Assembly (NCBI RefSeq): GCF_032854445.1
Contig: NC_088300.1
Location: 22,673,608-22,737,607 of the forward strand
Length of the DNA: 64,000 nt
Reading direction: 5' to 3'
Origin: Liolophura sinensis
Taxonomy: Eukaryota; Mollusca; Polyplacophora; Chitonida; Chitonidae
The translations under genes and the position numbers were made by a program. Shown here piece by piece: positions 36,488 to 49,100 of the stretch. Position 1 is the stretch's first letter; each line of letters opens with the position of its first letter. The notes under the pieces were generated by a model. It was not told the DNA's origin and made no database searches. It worked only from the letters and a program-made list of their open reading frames with translations.

Positions 36488-36712
36488 CCGATTATTTATT
36501 TATTTAATTTATTCGATTGGTGTCGTTCTCGTGAATATTTCATTTATACGACTGCGGCCAAAATTACGATATTTACAAATATGGAGTTAGACGCAGACCC
36601 TCCCAAGTACGACCAAGGAGTGTTCAGGAACTCACAGCGACCGCTGGTGAGGGGCTTCTGGGGCAATATATTGTGCTGGCACGCTAACCACTAGGCCACG
36701 GATGCACTCTGA
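36488..36712 (-). mobile_element. SINE family A, full length with tRNA-like head
   Basis: On the minus strand it starts near GTGGCCTAGTGGTTAGCGTG (A-box-like), followed by a GCGGTCGCTGTGAGTTC B-box-like stretch. The body then runs into CGTATAAATGAAATATTCAC and a tail of AAATAAATAAATAA. This copy shows the family is tRNA-derived and transcribed toward lower coordinates. Confidence 0.8.
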
Positions 36713-37390
36713 CCCCAGTTAGGAAACCGGTTTACAAGGATGGAAAGAGAGAATATGTTCGAAAGGACAAGGAGCAGCTGAGAACTCCTATAAAATTAAA
36801 TACAACTCAAAAATTATAGATAAATCATCTTATTATCAGATTAAAAGCATATGTGCACCAATTACTTCTAAAGCCGTTGCCATCACAGGCACATATTTTC
36901 CCAAGTATGAGCAAAATCAATGAGACGACAAAACAGGAAAGTATGTTCAATATATTAAAAAATGAATAATAGTAAAATGTACACAAAAAGTTAAATAAAA
37001 ATCTGGTTGTCAAAAATTTCTCGTATTTTTGTAAAAAAAAAAGCAAACATAAACAATAATCCCATATATATGATTGTATGAAAATAAGTATGCATTCAAG
37101 TATACAACATGGTCTGCCATTTCGTTTATGGCGTTATAAAATAAATCATCTTATGAAAAGCATATAAAAATGACATACTGTAATTGACACCAAAGCACCA
37201 TGTCGCAAATAAAAGTGTGTAAAAGTATAGGTTTTGGACAAGGTTAATGGCAATAGCTTTGTCAACAAGGGGACTATTCTTAGCTGCGCATGTACGATGC
37301 TGTTGAACATACTAGAATCAAGGTATAGTCTTACTGAGGCATTGGTCAGGCTTAACAGTTTCAGCATGCACCTCCCACAAGGCTTCATCA

Positions 37391-39875
37391 TCATTGAAGG
37401 TCGTCTTCAGCATTTACACATTTTTGGGCAAATCTTTTAATGGCAAATGAGGTGCAAACACATGCTCGCTTTGCACACGTGCTCATGTCAGGAGGTGGAG
37501 ATGGGGAAGAAGACCTTCGCCGTTTTCGGGAACTTTTACCCAGGTTCTCCACCATTTCTGTCCCTGTTGTTGTTGGACGATTAGGTCGCACTGTGGGAAG
37601 GGAAGTTTCGCCTAAGGGCAGTCTATATGTGGACTCGAGATGAAAATCCGTGTGTATATCATGACCGGCCTCCTTAGGGAAAAGAATAACCGAGATTAAA
37701 AGAGAATAACAGCACATGGCATATACTTAAATTAATTTTTTTATTCTCTTTAAAAATTATAAAACTTAGATTAAAGACTTAATCTGACATTGACATTTCA
37801 ACGAACAGTCATATAACAATTTACAAATGATTCAGTGACTTGCAGGGTACAGTCTACACATTCACAAGCACGTTTAACCTTATACTGGCCCAGGGATCTA
37901 TATAATAGCAGTGAGGTCGCGTGTTCGAATTCAGCTTTCGCTGCCATGGTTCGTCAGATACCTGACGAACGGCGATGGATCCCTCGTGATGGACTCTCTC
38001 CACACTAAATCGGATTGTCGAAACTGATTGAAAAATTCTTGAGTACAGAACTGAACTCCACTGAAATAAATAAGTACATACCTGTGCCTGGCCGATGAGA
38101 TGTTCCCTGTATTTAGCCAGCCTCAGGCGAGGGTCCTGGCGACTCACACCAAGCCAGCGTTTTGTGGTTGTAGCGTAAGTCCATGTACCTACTCCGCACT
38201 CACGCTGAGTAAGCTTAGTCAGTTGTGCGTACTGGTTGTTCAAGCAGAACGACTGTAACAAACATGTAGTGGAGAAAATCATAAATTTGTAGGTTTTTTT
38301 AAGAACATTTTTGGGAAGTTAGCCCCAAGAGGGCAATTCCGCAATTAAAGGCAGTTGCGAGTTAAGTTAAAATTTGATAAAATTGTTTGCTTTTGGAAGT
38401 TTGGGACTTGAAATTGAGGACAAGACAATTCTTAAAAAAATTCGAACGGTCTTGAGTCGTGAACATTGCAATGCATGAAGGTTTTAAACTTTGGCCTGTA
38501 TCAAAAATCGCAGAGTCAGATTAATGGAAATGGTATATCAACGTATTAGAATGTCTACATATTGAATATTATTATACCGAGTTTAACCTTTTCTATATCT
38601 GGGGTTTAACGTCGTACTTAACAATTTTTCAGTCATATGACGACGAGGGGTAAATATACAGTTTTATTTATTAATTTATTTATCTGATTGGTAGTTTACG
38701 CCATACTCAAGAATATTTATCTTCTACGACGGCGGCCAGCATTATGGTGGGTGGAAACCGGACAGAGCCCGGGGGAAACCCAGTGTTGTAAGTTTCAGTT
38801 TATGCATAAATAGGCGTACGAATGATACATGTAAAAGGCTTTGTGGGCTTACCCTGAATCTTTCAGTGTTATCTTGGGCATTTTCACAGTTATGGCCCTC
38901 GTCCCATGCGGGATGATCACGCTGCACTGAATGAAGGATCGGGGAGGCTTTGCTGTCTTTAACCAAGCCACTGTCCTGTACAAACGAGCCAAAATATAAC
39001 AGATTCACAGTGTTCAGTGAATGTGTCTTAGATGCGTTCGGGTCCAATCGAACCCAATATCCATTTGGCAAAATTATCGAACCCCTCAAATTTACCCTGA
39101 AACACTTCCGACATGCAAAAAGACCTGAAAAGATTATTTAAGACGTATATATGTAATAAAATGCACGTCTACACTCACAACGGTCGGCTGGAAGGGTTGT
39201 AGGAATTTATCTTTGTGGTCCTCAGCGATTTCCGAGATCAAGCCATCGTGCCAGCTGATGTCGTTTTCACGTAGAGTTTGTCGTTCAGATGATGAGATTT
39301 CGCTAACATCACCCTCTCTTGTTGTCTGTAAAAGGACAACCATATAATTATATTTGAAGCTTTTTTGAAACTTAATTTCATTATGTCCAAGATTATGTCC
39401 ACATTAATCGAGACCAAGTTCCAAATAACCATGCATGGATGAATAATAGCATAGCCTACTATAGGCATTCGTCGGAAAGGAATCTACCCATACAAAAACA
39501 AAGCCAACTCGTTTTTCCTTTAATTCTATACCCGTGGATCTATAGGCCTATAATACTAATATCGGCTATCCGTCTTACGGATTTCATGACTCCAAGAAAC
39601 CTTATATTGTAGGCTGTATACCTATAGTTAAGCAATACAAATTCTGTCAGATGAGTTGGGTAAACAAATAGACTCTTTATACGTCATCTACTATAAACAC
39701 TTACTAGTTCATCTGGATTGCAGCCCATATCATCCCAGCTGCTTTCGTCAAAGTGAATCCAGTTGTCGTAATCTGATGAGCTGTGCCAGTCGTTGTTTGG
39801 GGCCTTCTGAGAATCATTCTTCTCTAGAGAAAATCCACATGGGCTTTCTGATGCCATCTTTGTCTCATGTCCCAT
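37391..39875 (-). CDS. Unrecognised five-exon gene, 297-aa hydrophilic protein
   Basis: The exons are 39,705-39,875, 39,179-39,325, 38,853-38,975, 38,082-38,252 and 37,391-37,672. All have consensus sites (GTAAGT, GTGAGT, GTAAGC and GTATGT donors; TTTACAG, TGTACAG, GTTACAG and CCTAAG acceptors). Every exon is a multiple of three and every intron is phase 0. The start is the first in-frame ATG (39,875); a second lies seven codons in. The N-terminus is acidic with aromatic residues (DYDNWIHFDESSWDDMG). The middle has a probable folded segment (TQRECGVGTWTYAT, then RWLGVSRQDPRLRLAKYREH). The C-terminus has a basic Ser/Pro stretch (GKSSRKRRRSSSPSPPP) that could be a nuclear localisation signal. 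There is no signal peptide or membrane segment. I do not recognise the family. A nuclear adaptor is a guess. Confidence 0.8.
37880..38070 (+). mobile_element. tRNA-like SINE in an intron of the 37-39 kb gene
   Basis: GAGGTCGCGTGTTCGAATTC is a good B box, followed by AGCTTTCGCTGCCATGGTTC. The element ends with AAAATTCTTGAGTACAGAAC and AAATAAATAAG. It lies just beyond the donor of exon 4. Confidence 0.7.
38670..38790 (-). mobile_element. SINE family A, inverted
   Basis: TTTATTTATCTGATTGGTAG, then TTACGCCATACTCAAGAATA, CTACGACGGCGGCCAGCATT and CGGACAGAGCCCGGGGGAAA. It is joined on its left to a family B fragment (38,600-38,655). Confidence 0.8.
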
Positions 39876-42800
39876 ATGAAATGCTATGAAACGTGACGTA
39901 ACAATCGACTTCGGATGGTAGCAACCTACGTAAGTTATGGTAACGTCACAGAGGATGACAAATCCAAAATGACATCATATGAAGTTCGACTGTCGTCATC
40001 ATGGAACAGCCAACATGGGCCCGGCGAATGACCAGGGGCCGGTTGCACAAAAGCCATTTCTGACTGAAGTCAAAAATTCCAAACGGGTGTATAGGTTTTG
40101 GTACTGAAAGTTGAAATTTGGACACATTTGTCGTAAGATAATATTGATGACGTGGACAAAATTTTGATTTCTATGGCTGAAAAATAAGCTTTAAGATCTT
40201 ATTTCACAATTTTGACAAGTCAGAAATGGCTTCGTGGAATCGACCCCAGGCCCATGGGGTTGCGAAGCAGCCACTTTAAAATTTTTATTTCTTATGTAAC
40301 AGGGTCAAAATATTGCTTGACAACGTAAATTCTTGTAAAACGAATTTCAGCTAAAATAACAGAAATTAATATACCAAGTTTAATGATTGAAATTTTGACT
40401 TAAGTCTAAGATGTCTTCATGAAAGCGGAGCCAGATACCGGTGGACGTTTGAGGAATCTTTGGAAATCTTTACATCCGAGTTGGGTATTCAGTATGCATA
40501 ATGACTGGGGCTAAGCTTTTATTTCTCCGTGGTATGTCGGGGATGAAAAGAATAGGAGTCTAGCCCACTGTACTATCCCCTGTACAAGCGCGGCATTTGA
40601 CTCACAACATATATGCCACGGCAACTAAAAAACAGGTGTCTCCGACTGACGGTTTTCGTCGTTCTACTTACATGTTAACCACACGCCTATGACGGCGATC
40701 AGGTTTATGGGTGGAGGAAACTGGACAGTTAGTTGTTGGCCGAGCCGCCACACACGGCCAGGTATACCTAACAAGGTATACATAATAAACAACCTGACGT
40801 AAAGCTGCATCCGAGACCCCTAGGGAGCTTGATTCCGAAGGGCAGTGTACACCGCTCAGTCAGCAACAGCCATTGTAGGTTCAAAAATGGCCCTCTACTG
40901 TAATTCTTCAACCTTTTGTCATATTTGCAAGGTGTTTATTCAAGCATATTCTGAAGGCATTATTCTGTGTAGACTGATAACATTATACTTTTTGTGAAGC
41001 CCTGAAATAGGTCAATGAAACCAAAGTCTAAAAAATCAAAATGTTATAAATGTGAATAAATTGCAATGAATGTTACTGAAACTGAAAGAGGATTTTGGGC
41101 AATCACTTTTTTTACGATGGACAACTTATTAAGTCCTCGTCTTTTTAAACAGACTGTGGTTCGGATTAAGAATTTTTACCTTTTATTCGACACATGCTTA
41201 ATTGTCAATGGTAACAAGTTTCTTTTAAGTGGGTATTGTCAAAAGCGAAAAGTGAACAGGTTTTGATGAAACGCAAAACTGATCGTTACATTCAATACAA
41301 ATCACAGGCAATTATCTATATGAATAAATCCGTGACTAAGGTAAATGACAAAAGTTTTGTCCGAACACAGGTAATTTTACAGGAGGAAACATAACATCCT
41401 GAGAACAGCTCTCTACGATTAATGGAACTTTCAGAGTCAGGAAAAATAGGCAACTTGATCATTGGTATGTCATTTTCCGTATATAAAACACCATCATTCT
41501 GGAACTTCTGATGACCTTCCGTCTTAGGTTACGGCGACATACTGATCTTCAACAGATTGGAAAATGAGACAAACCTACACTCATTCCAAATCTTTGGACA
41601 ATATTACAAGTCAAGATTAATAGCAAATGAGATAAAGTAATAAAATGCTGTATTGCAAAAGATCGAAACTAACCAAAAGAAACTTGAGATAAATACCTTC
41701 GATATATAAATACCTCAGACCTTTATTTGTAGGATTCTATGATCAATGTATTCTCCATATCTACAAAGTCTTCCCTACAGATATACATTATATGGAACAG
41801 ACGCAATATAGGTCAAAGAGTATGTACATTCCCTAACAGAACACATTCCCACAGCAGTCATCCACCAATTGTAACCAGGTTTAACAAAGTGGCACCAATA
41901 GATATGGCTTCAGATGGACATTACAGGAGAACTGTCCTAAACAAACGGGAAAAACGAAATGCATATGATGAAGATATATATTAATTTATATACAAACGAT
42001 CACAAGATCTTCAGGTTTTTGCTTCCACACCTTCAGTATTTTTCTGAATACCAATGGACAATCACTGAAACACTACTAAGTATAAAAAAAATCCAAATAA
42101 ATAAAACAAAGTAATAAATAACATTTCTTTTTACTTCTACAGACAAGGTACATATCAAGAACTGGACGGAGCAGAAAAAATAGCACGATTCAAAATGATT
42201 TAGCCCAGCTGTAGCAGATCGTAGACGCCGAGTCACCTAAATATGTCATTAATCAGTTGTAGTTTCTAGTTCTTAAATGAATTATTTATAGGGATGTATC
42301 GGTTCTATCTGCTTTTCTTGTTTTTCTTTTGTCTGTTCCTTAAAGCGAGACATTCATGAGTTATTCGGTGTTCCTGTAGTGCCACTGATAAGTTTTATAT
42401 AATACACAAGTAATGTAACTCTGAAAAACAATGACAAAAAGGCATTTCATTTTGCCATCATCAAAAGGGAGATAATGCCCAAACTATATGTGAAAATGAG
42501 TCACAATGAATGGATGCCTTTATTAGACTCAACATGTACTGTTACTGTTACATGTACTGTTACACAGGACAATGACAATATAACTCTCAGCAATATGGGC
42601 AAAATCATCCATCCAATAGAACGCATATTTAATCAGTGACCACATTACAGTGACCATCATATCCCTTGCTCGTAATATTTCTTCCCTTTAGACATAGCCA
42701 TTACCATGTGTAGGTACAACGTAAGAAAGTAGATCAGGTGCTGCTGAAGACATAAAGAGTGATCTGAAAACCTCTACTCTACATGTTGCTACAGGTATAT

Positions 42801-43136
42801 CACAGCAACTCGCAGAGGTCAGCAGACATTTTCTCAATACACTGTCATGGACTGTATTTGTGTGCTGAAGAAGAGCACAATTGCTCAATATATCAGTCAA
42901 GTCTTTGTCGTCGCGCAGGCTTTTGTTCTCTTTTTATATAAAATGTTTCAATAAAAACAGGGTTTGCAAAATTCTCCATCAACCATCTGTCTCTCATGCT
43001 GACAAATTAGACAGGATGTATTACAAGACACTCAGCCAAACCACGGACACGAATGAAAGAAGCTGAACAATGTGAAGAGGAGAAAAACAATTTCCTGTAA
43101 TTCACTGCTTAATCAATACACTGGTGGTACTCTAGT
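39876..43136. other. Intergenic stretch upstream of the 37-39 kb gene and downstream of DYNC2LI1
   Basis: A foldback element lies at about 40,037-40,248 and a further arm at about 40,395-40,440. The rest is AT-rich with only short chance ORFs. Part near 43,136 is probably DYNC2LI1 3' UTR. The region next to 39,876 presumably holds the promoter of the unrecognised gene, but no clear element is seen. Confidence 0.45.
40037..40248. mobile_element. Foldback (MITE-like) element
   Basis: GGCCGGTTGCACAAAAGCCA plus TTTCTGACTGAAGTCAAAAA opens the element. TTTTGACAAGTCAGAAATGG plus CTTCGTGGAATCGACC closes it in inverse. It contains no ORF. It is the clearest source copy for the AAATGGCTTYGTGGAATT motif that forms the satellite at 43.7-44.4 kb. 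Confidence 0.78.
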
Positions 43137-46100
43137 TCAATAAGCGGTGGTATATCCCTGCTGAGTTTCTCTGTTCCGTCTCTCACAAAGAGCTTGGTAA
43201 CGCATCAGTTCCTGAAAGAGTACATAATACGATCCACATTGCTATCATTTATGTTGCTTTGTTCAATCTATGGACAGACATCCCCTTTGCTAGTTGTAGT
43301 GTAAACCAGAGAAAAAAAATAACAGAAAAGTCTACATATTTTGCATTTTGATTTGTTGCCCAGAAATACAAACTACTAAATAAAATACCAAACTGCTCTC
43401 CTTCTTCATATTTTTATATAAACAATAGCATCAACCATATTTCACATTCACTTAATCCTTAAAAGACATAGCCACTGGTGACAATAAACTGCAAAGTTTT
43501 TTTACAAGACCATAAAATGTGAAATGGTTTGAAAGGCTTTGGGGACTTCCTGCAGCTTATGTTTGACTTCAGTCATAAGCTGAAAGCTCATTTTTGGAAC
43601 CTAGCAGTTAGAAGCATGAAGACCAAACAAGAGATATGTTACCACAAAACCATTAAAACTGCAACTTACAATGTCAATAACTAAGCACTGCAATGAAATC
43701 TTATATAAGGGTTTTGTGGAACTGGGCCTGAAAATGGCTTCGTGGAATTGGGCCTGAAAATGGTTTTGTAGAATTGGACCCTAAAATGGGTTTGTGGAAT
43801 TGGGCCTGAAAATGGCTTTGTGGAATTGGGCCTGAAAATGGCTTTGTGGAATTGGGCTTGAACATGGCTTTATGGAATTGGGCTTGAACATGGCTTTGTG
43901 GAATTGGGCTTGAAAATGGCTTTGTGGAATTGGGCCCTACAATGGTTTTGTGGAATTGGGCCTGAAAATGGCTTTGTGGAACTTGGCCTGAAACGGCTTT
44001 GTGGAATTGGCCATGAAAATGTCTTTGTGGAATTGGGCCTGAAAATGGCTTTGTGGAATTGGGCTTGAACGTGGCTTTGTGGAATTGGGCCCTAAAATGG
44101 CGTTGTGGAATTGGGCCTGAAAATGGCTTTGTGGAACTGGGCCTGAAAACAGCTTTTTGGAATTGGCCATGAAAATGGGTTTGTGGAATTGGGCCTGAAA
44201 ATGGCTTCGTGGAATTGGGCCTGAAAATGGCTTTGTGGAATTGGCCATGAAAATGGGTTTGTGTAATTGGGCCCTAAAATGGCGTTGATCAATTGCGCCT
44301 GAAAATGGGTTTGTGGAATTGGCCACGAAAATGGGTTTGTGGAATTGGGCCCGGAAATTGCTTTGTGGACCTCATGAACATTAAAAAAAAGAAATGGTGG
44401 GAGGTATTGAACCCTGAACAAACGGTAAATACACACCTCATCCTTCTGAGCCCTGAGTGTATCAATGGCAGCTTCAGCATAGTGGGGGTCCTTGGCAGGG
44501 TCTTCTACAATTGCTGGATTGTTGATATTCTACAAACAAATGCCTTTATACATGTACATGTATTTCTTCCATTAAAACTTACAAGGTCTACAATTTTTCA
44601 CTATCTGGCTGATCATAGAGGCCACCTCATCTTTTGGCCATAATAAGTATTACACAGCTTGGCAATAAAATAATTATATGACATATTCTTTCCACTTGAG
44701 ATAAAAGTGTCCATATTTCCTGTTTCACAAGGGTGGTGAATATTCAATACACTAGGTTTAACATACTTCAAAAACAAACTATAAAGGGCACTAAGCTTAA
44801 CAAAGTAACTCACATGTTGGTCAGTTTCAGGTTTAAATATCATGTTTAAATATTTGGTCATGATTAATGCTTATTTCTGGCAGCTGATGACCCCTAGTGA
44901 CACCTAAGACCAATGCAAATACATGTATCCTGCCATGTTCCCCACCCCTAACTGCCTCCATGGATAACTTTCCACCTTCAGGGTCCAACATTTGGCTGCC
45001 TATTATGGAGAATCAAGTAGATATATACACACTGAGCTTTAAACTGACCTCCTGAGGGAAGTAACTGGTATAGGCATGTTTCCAGAGTTCCACTGGGGAC
45101 CTGAAATACACCAGCAACAAACAAACATTGTCATTAAATACCTCGTTATGAACACTGTTTCCAACAGATTTATTTATTTATTCTGATTGATTGGATTGAT
45201 GATTGATGAGTTCTGCCTGAAATTACCCAGCTCTTGACCAAAGAGCTTGCAAGTTAAAATAAATATACTTATTTCTTCATTAGGTGATTTTGCATGCGAA
45301 CCTTTGGGAGCTGTATTTGAACACAAGATCCCATTGGTGAAGAGCTAATGGTCTACCCTAAAATCTTGAGTAATGAAGAATCAAATACTTCATTTACTAC
45401 AATTGCCTATGACCTGTAAAGTTTCTCCCAAACACAAGAGATAGGGTTTTCAACTAAATTAGATGATTAATTGGCGTCAATAAATATATGGTTTGACAAG
45501 AAAACCCAAATTTCAACTTCAGCTTATGATAATCCAAAACAAAAATAACCTCTTGTTTTGTAAAAACACAGATGACACAGCGAAGAAATGATAGGAGATT
45601 AAAATGGAATGTCAATAGCATATGTGTGTATTACCTGGCACTGATTTTTCCAATATCTCCATCAGCTAGAGGTGGTGTACCTAATGTCAAACACATACAA
45701 AAACATGAAGGCTATACCAAATAGTCCAAAAACATTTTCAAAAGTATTGCAGAATTTAAATAAACTTGAGAATTTATTTTTTTATTTGATTGGAGTTTTA
45801 TGATGTACTCAAGAATATACAACTTATATGACAGCTGCCAGCAAGATGATGGGAGGACACTGGGCATGACTATATAAAGGTTACTGGCAGACCATCCCGC
45901 AAAGGAGAGGAGAGGAAGTCAGTATGAGTTCACATGGATTGCATGGGTGAGACGCTCCTGGGTTGGTGAGGTTGAGAAAGAAGACAAAATAAAATTTCAT
46001 GATTTAACTGATGTGTATAACACTCAAGAATTTTTCACTTTTATGAGGGCAGCCATGTTTTTGGATGAAGGAAACTGGACTGCCCTCTCAAAATCACCAA

Positions 46101-49100
46101 GCCTCGAAACATCACAGCTGACGTATAGAGTGAGCTGAAAAATTTTCATCACCAGTAACTTTTGTAGTGAACAGCTGGTGACAGTATGTATGTGTGCTTG
46201 GAGTTAATGTGGTGCTTAACAATTCAGATGGTAAGTGAGTCTAAATTCTAGGAGACATACCAATAAGCTGTAGCGAGTCCTGACCAGCAGGCACCAGAAG
46301 TGGCTTGTTATGATCTGTCTGAAGGGTTTTGCTGAAATAAAAACACAACTCATCCTAGAACCACACATCAAATCTTAAGGTTTATACCACTGATATTTTC
46401 TACATTTAAAACGTTTCTTTTGTGTCATTTGTAAGTAGCAGGTTTCAAATTCAGCACCTAAGTCTATCACACATCTCCATGTGAACAGCACTAATCTCAT
46501 GGATTAGATAATCAGTTGAGAAGTAGGAGCAAATAGCAGTCCAAAAAAAAGTCACATGTTATTCTATGCAAAACTAAGCCAGAATTAAAAGTAGTGAGTC
46601 AAGGTGGGAGAGTTACCTGGCACTGGTCCCAAACAGGTGATGGCTGATGAGGGCACGTGATCGGGTGACCAGCTGTTCCTGTTTTACACTGAAACACTGA
46701 CAGATAAGGGCACACTCTCAATACAGCTTATGTTGGGCAGACTAGACACCAGGCAGTACTTCTGTTAACTTGTTTTGGACAGCAATACGTTTGCACACAA
46801 AAAATTACACCCATTAAACATTGCCATACCCTCACTTACATGTACGCCAATGCATTAAAAATAGTGGACATAATTTGCACTAGTTTACACCATCTGTAGT
46901 GTCTCATTCGGGGTGACAAGTACCATGATCAAAGTCATCTTTGGTGGATGATTTTCATTACTGTGTTTACCTGTCCATGTTAAAAAGCCCAGATTTGACC
47001 CGCTATGATGCAAGGCGAGGGCGTCACAAAACAAAGGAATCTCACTCACCATACTGTTGTAACGTTCAAAGTCAACGTCCTGTATTGCCAATACAAGTGT
47101 TGGATTTGCAGCTTTAGCTGAGTTAAAAGACATGTTTCCCCCTGCAAAGTTGCCTTAATTATATATAACTGGAATAGTTGTATACAATATGCATCAATGC
47201 TAGTTTCTAGTGCTCTACAGATCTCATTAAAGGTGATGTCACCTTCAAAATTTCAGTAATGTGTCACTGTTGCGGATATCAGTATCACCTACCTGTAAGC
47301 TTGCCCCGTGGGTGTGAGCCATGAAGCGTAGAGCTTTACAGATCACTTTTCTCTTCTCTGATTCAAATTCCTAAAAAGGTAAAATGGCATGTCAGCATCT
47401 GCACAATGAACTACATATAACCACACAGATAACAGATTTTTCATTTAAATGTCACTACATGTACTATAACTGTTACTACATTTATGTTCATGTCTAAATG
47501 TGGTTTCAAATTAACCGCTTTCAAGCCTTTATGCGTGACAAATTTTCTTGCATGTAAAAGAGATGTATGTATCTCAAAACATATACATTTGCTAGAATGG
47601 CAAATTTATTATTAACTGACTAAGGTGTGAAACACCAATCAAATAAATAAATAAATTAACTATTATTAAATATTCCAGTTCTAGAAAAGTAAAGGGTGTT
47701 CAGGATTAGTGCACTGAAATGATTTATTTATTTAACTGATAAGTGTTTTAAGCTGAACTCTAGAAAAATACAGGCAAAACCTGGGGGAAACCCACGACCA
47801 TCGGCAGGTTGCTCACAGACCTTCCCATGTACAGTATGAGGGGATGAGCACTGAAGTGACCACAAGTGCTTTTCATGATATATCAAACCAAAAGTAATGT
47901 GTTGAAATACACGGTTTTATACGAATGAAGTCTCTTGACAGACGAACACATCTGCGACACATTACTTTTCAGTGGTTTACTTAAAAGGGGTGCCTTTTCC
48001 TGCACCATTGTGACTCAGGTACAAGCTGAATTGAACACTGCTCTTCAATTTTTTACAAAAACTCTTACTGTATAGATAATAACTGAGATTCACAAAAGTG
48101 AAAGTTGTTATCTTCAACTTACCTGAAACATATCATACTTGCCTCCTACAATGACCAGTGGGATCAAGAATGGATCCATCAAGCTCTTGTCCTGCAACAG
48201 AATTAATCTGATGTTAAGTACATTATTCCTTGAAACTTCATCCACTCCAGACTATAAAGAGAGACTTTAGTAAAATATACAAAAACAAACACTTCACAAA
48301 TATTAATGTTGAAACTGGTAAAACTTTGTAGGCCTACATGTGCTTCAGTGACTTATTTATTCAAGGGAAGAAAAAGCACTGCAACACTAATTATTCAGAT
48401 CAAACTGAAAACTTTTCTTACAGGATTATCTGCCCCTAGTTTGTGCCAGCACTTTTGTTTTAAAACATCCTTGATATCTGGTTTTGTTGATTTCATCTCT
48501 TGGATCACAGCATCAATTCTAGCCTTGGCGGCTTTCAATAAACTCTCCAGTGTGAACCAAAGCTCATTAGGTTTAGACAAATCCAACATTATCACCAGCG
48601 TTGTGTGTCTGCAAATAAAGACAACATCATCATATACAATACACGAATCAGATTACTCACTTTCAATCATCAGGTCAAACACGATCAGATTTAGTGAAAT
48701 CAGTGAATCAGTCATGGAGACTTTCTTTTCTGGGAGTTAAATATGGCAAACTGGTACTCTAACATACATGTGATCTTCAAAGCATTAAATGAGCTCAATT
48801 ATAAATTATTATGATATCTGAAGATACAAATCCACTGCATTTCACCTCATAAAATTTCATCACAACAATTCAACAAGCACAACATTATGCTAATAATGAA
48901 ACAGGGACATCATTCTGACATCATGGTAATTCTGAAAACATCATACACATACTGGCATTTATATATGTATTTTCACAGACACCGTTCACGGCGACCATAA
49001 TGACAAAATAATTACAACCGGTAATGCGACGATTCTATGATACTCATTATTGACATAACAGAATACTTTAACCAAACCTTAATGATCCAAGAAAACATAT

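Larger units (their letters stand above)
32221..37390. other. Gene-free stretch made largely of satellites and SINEs
   Basis: It contains two satellite arrays, a family B repeat (33,190-33,530), a small nested palindrome (33,595-33,650), two SINE family A-type elements (36,120-36,330 and 36,488-36,712) and AT-rich unique sequence. No coding exon is recognised. Confidence 0.5.

Noticed and set aside
37910-37950. tRNA gene suggested by a good B box
   Set aside because: There is no full cloverleaf or acceptor stem. It is the head of a tRNA-derived SINE.
43937-44436. Repetitive minus ORFs with MANSTKPF units
   Set aside because: They are translation of the 26-bp satellite in an intron. Three units restore frame.
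47045-47139. Exon-like segment on the minus strand between DYNC2LI1 exons 9 and 10 (TTTGCAG acceptor, GTGAGT donor)
   Set aside because: Exons 9 and 10 already join in phase and match the family without it (HGASLQ to [10 protein letters not shown]). Neither frame of the segment resembles the protein.
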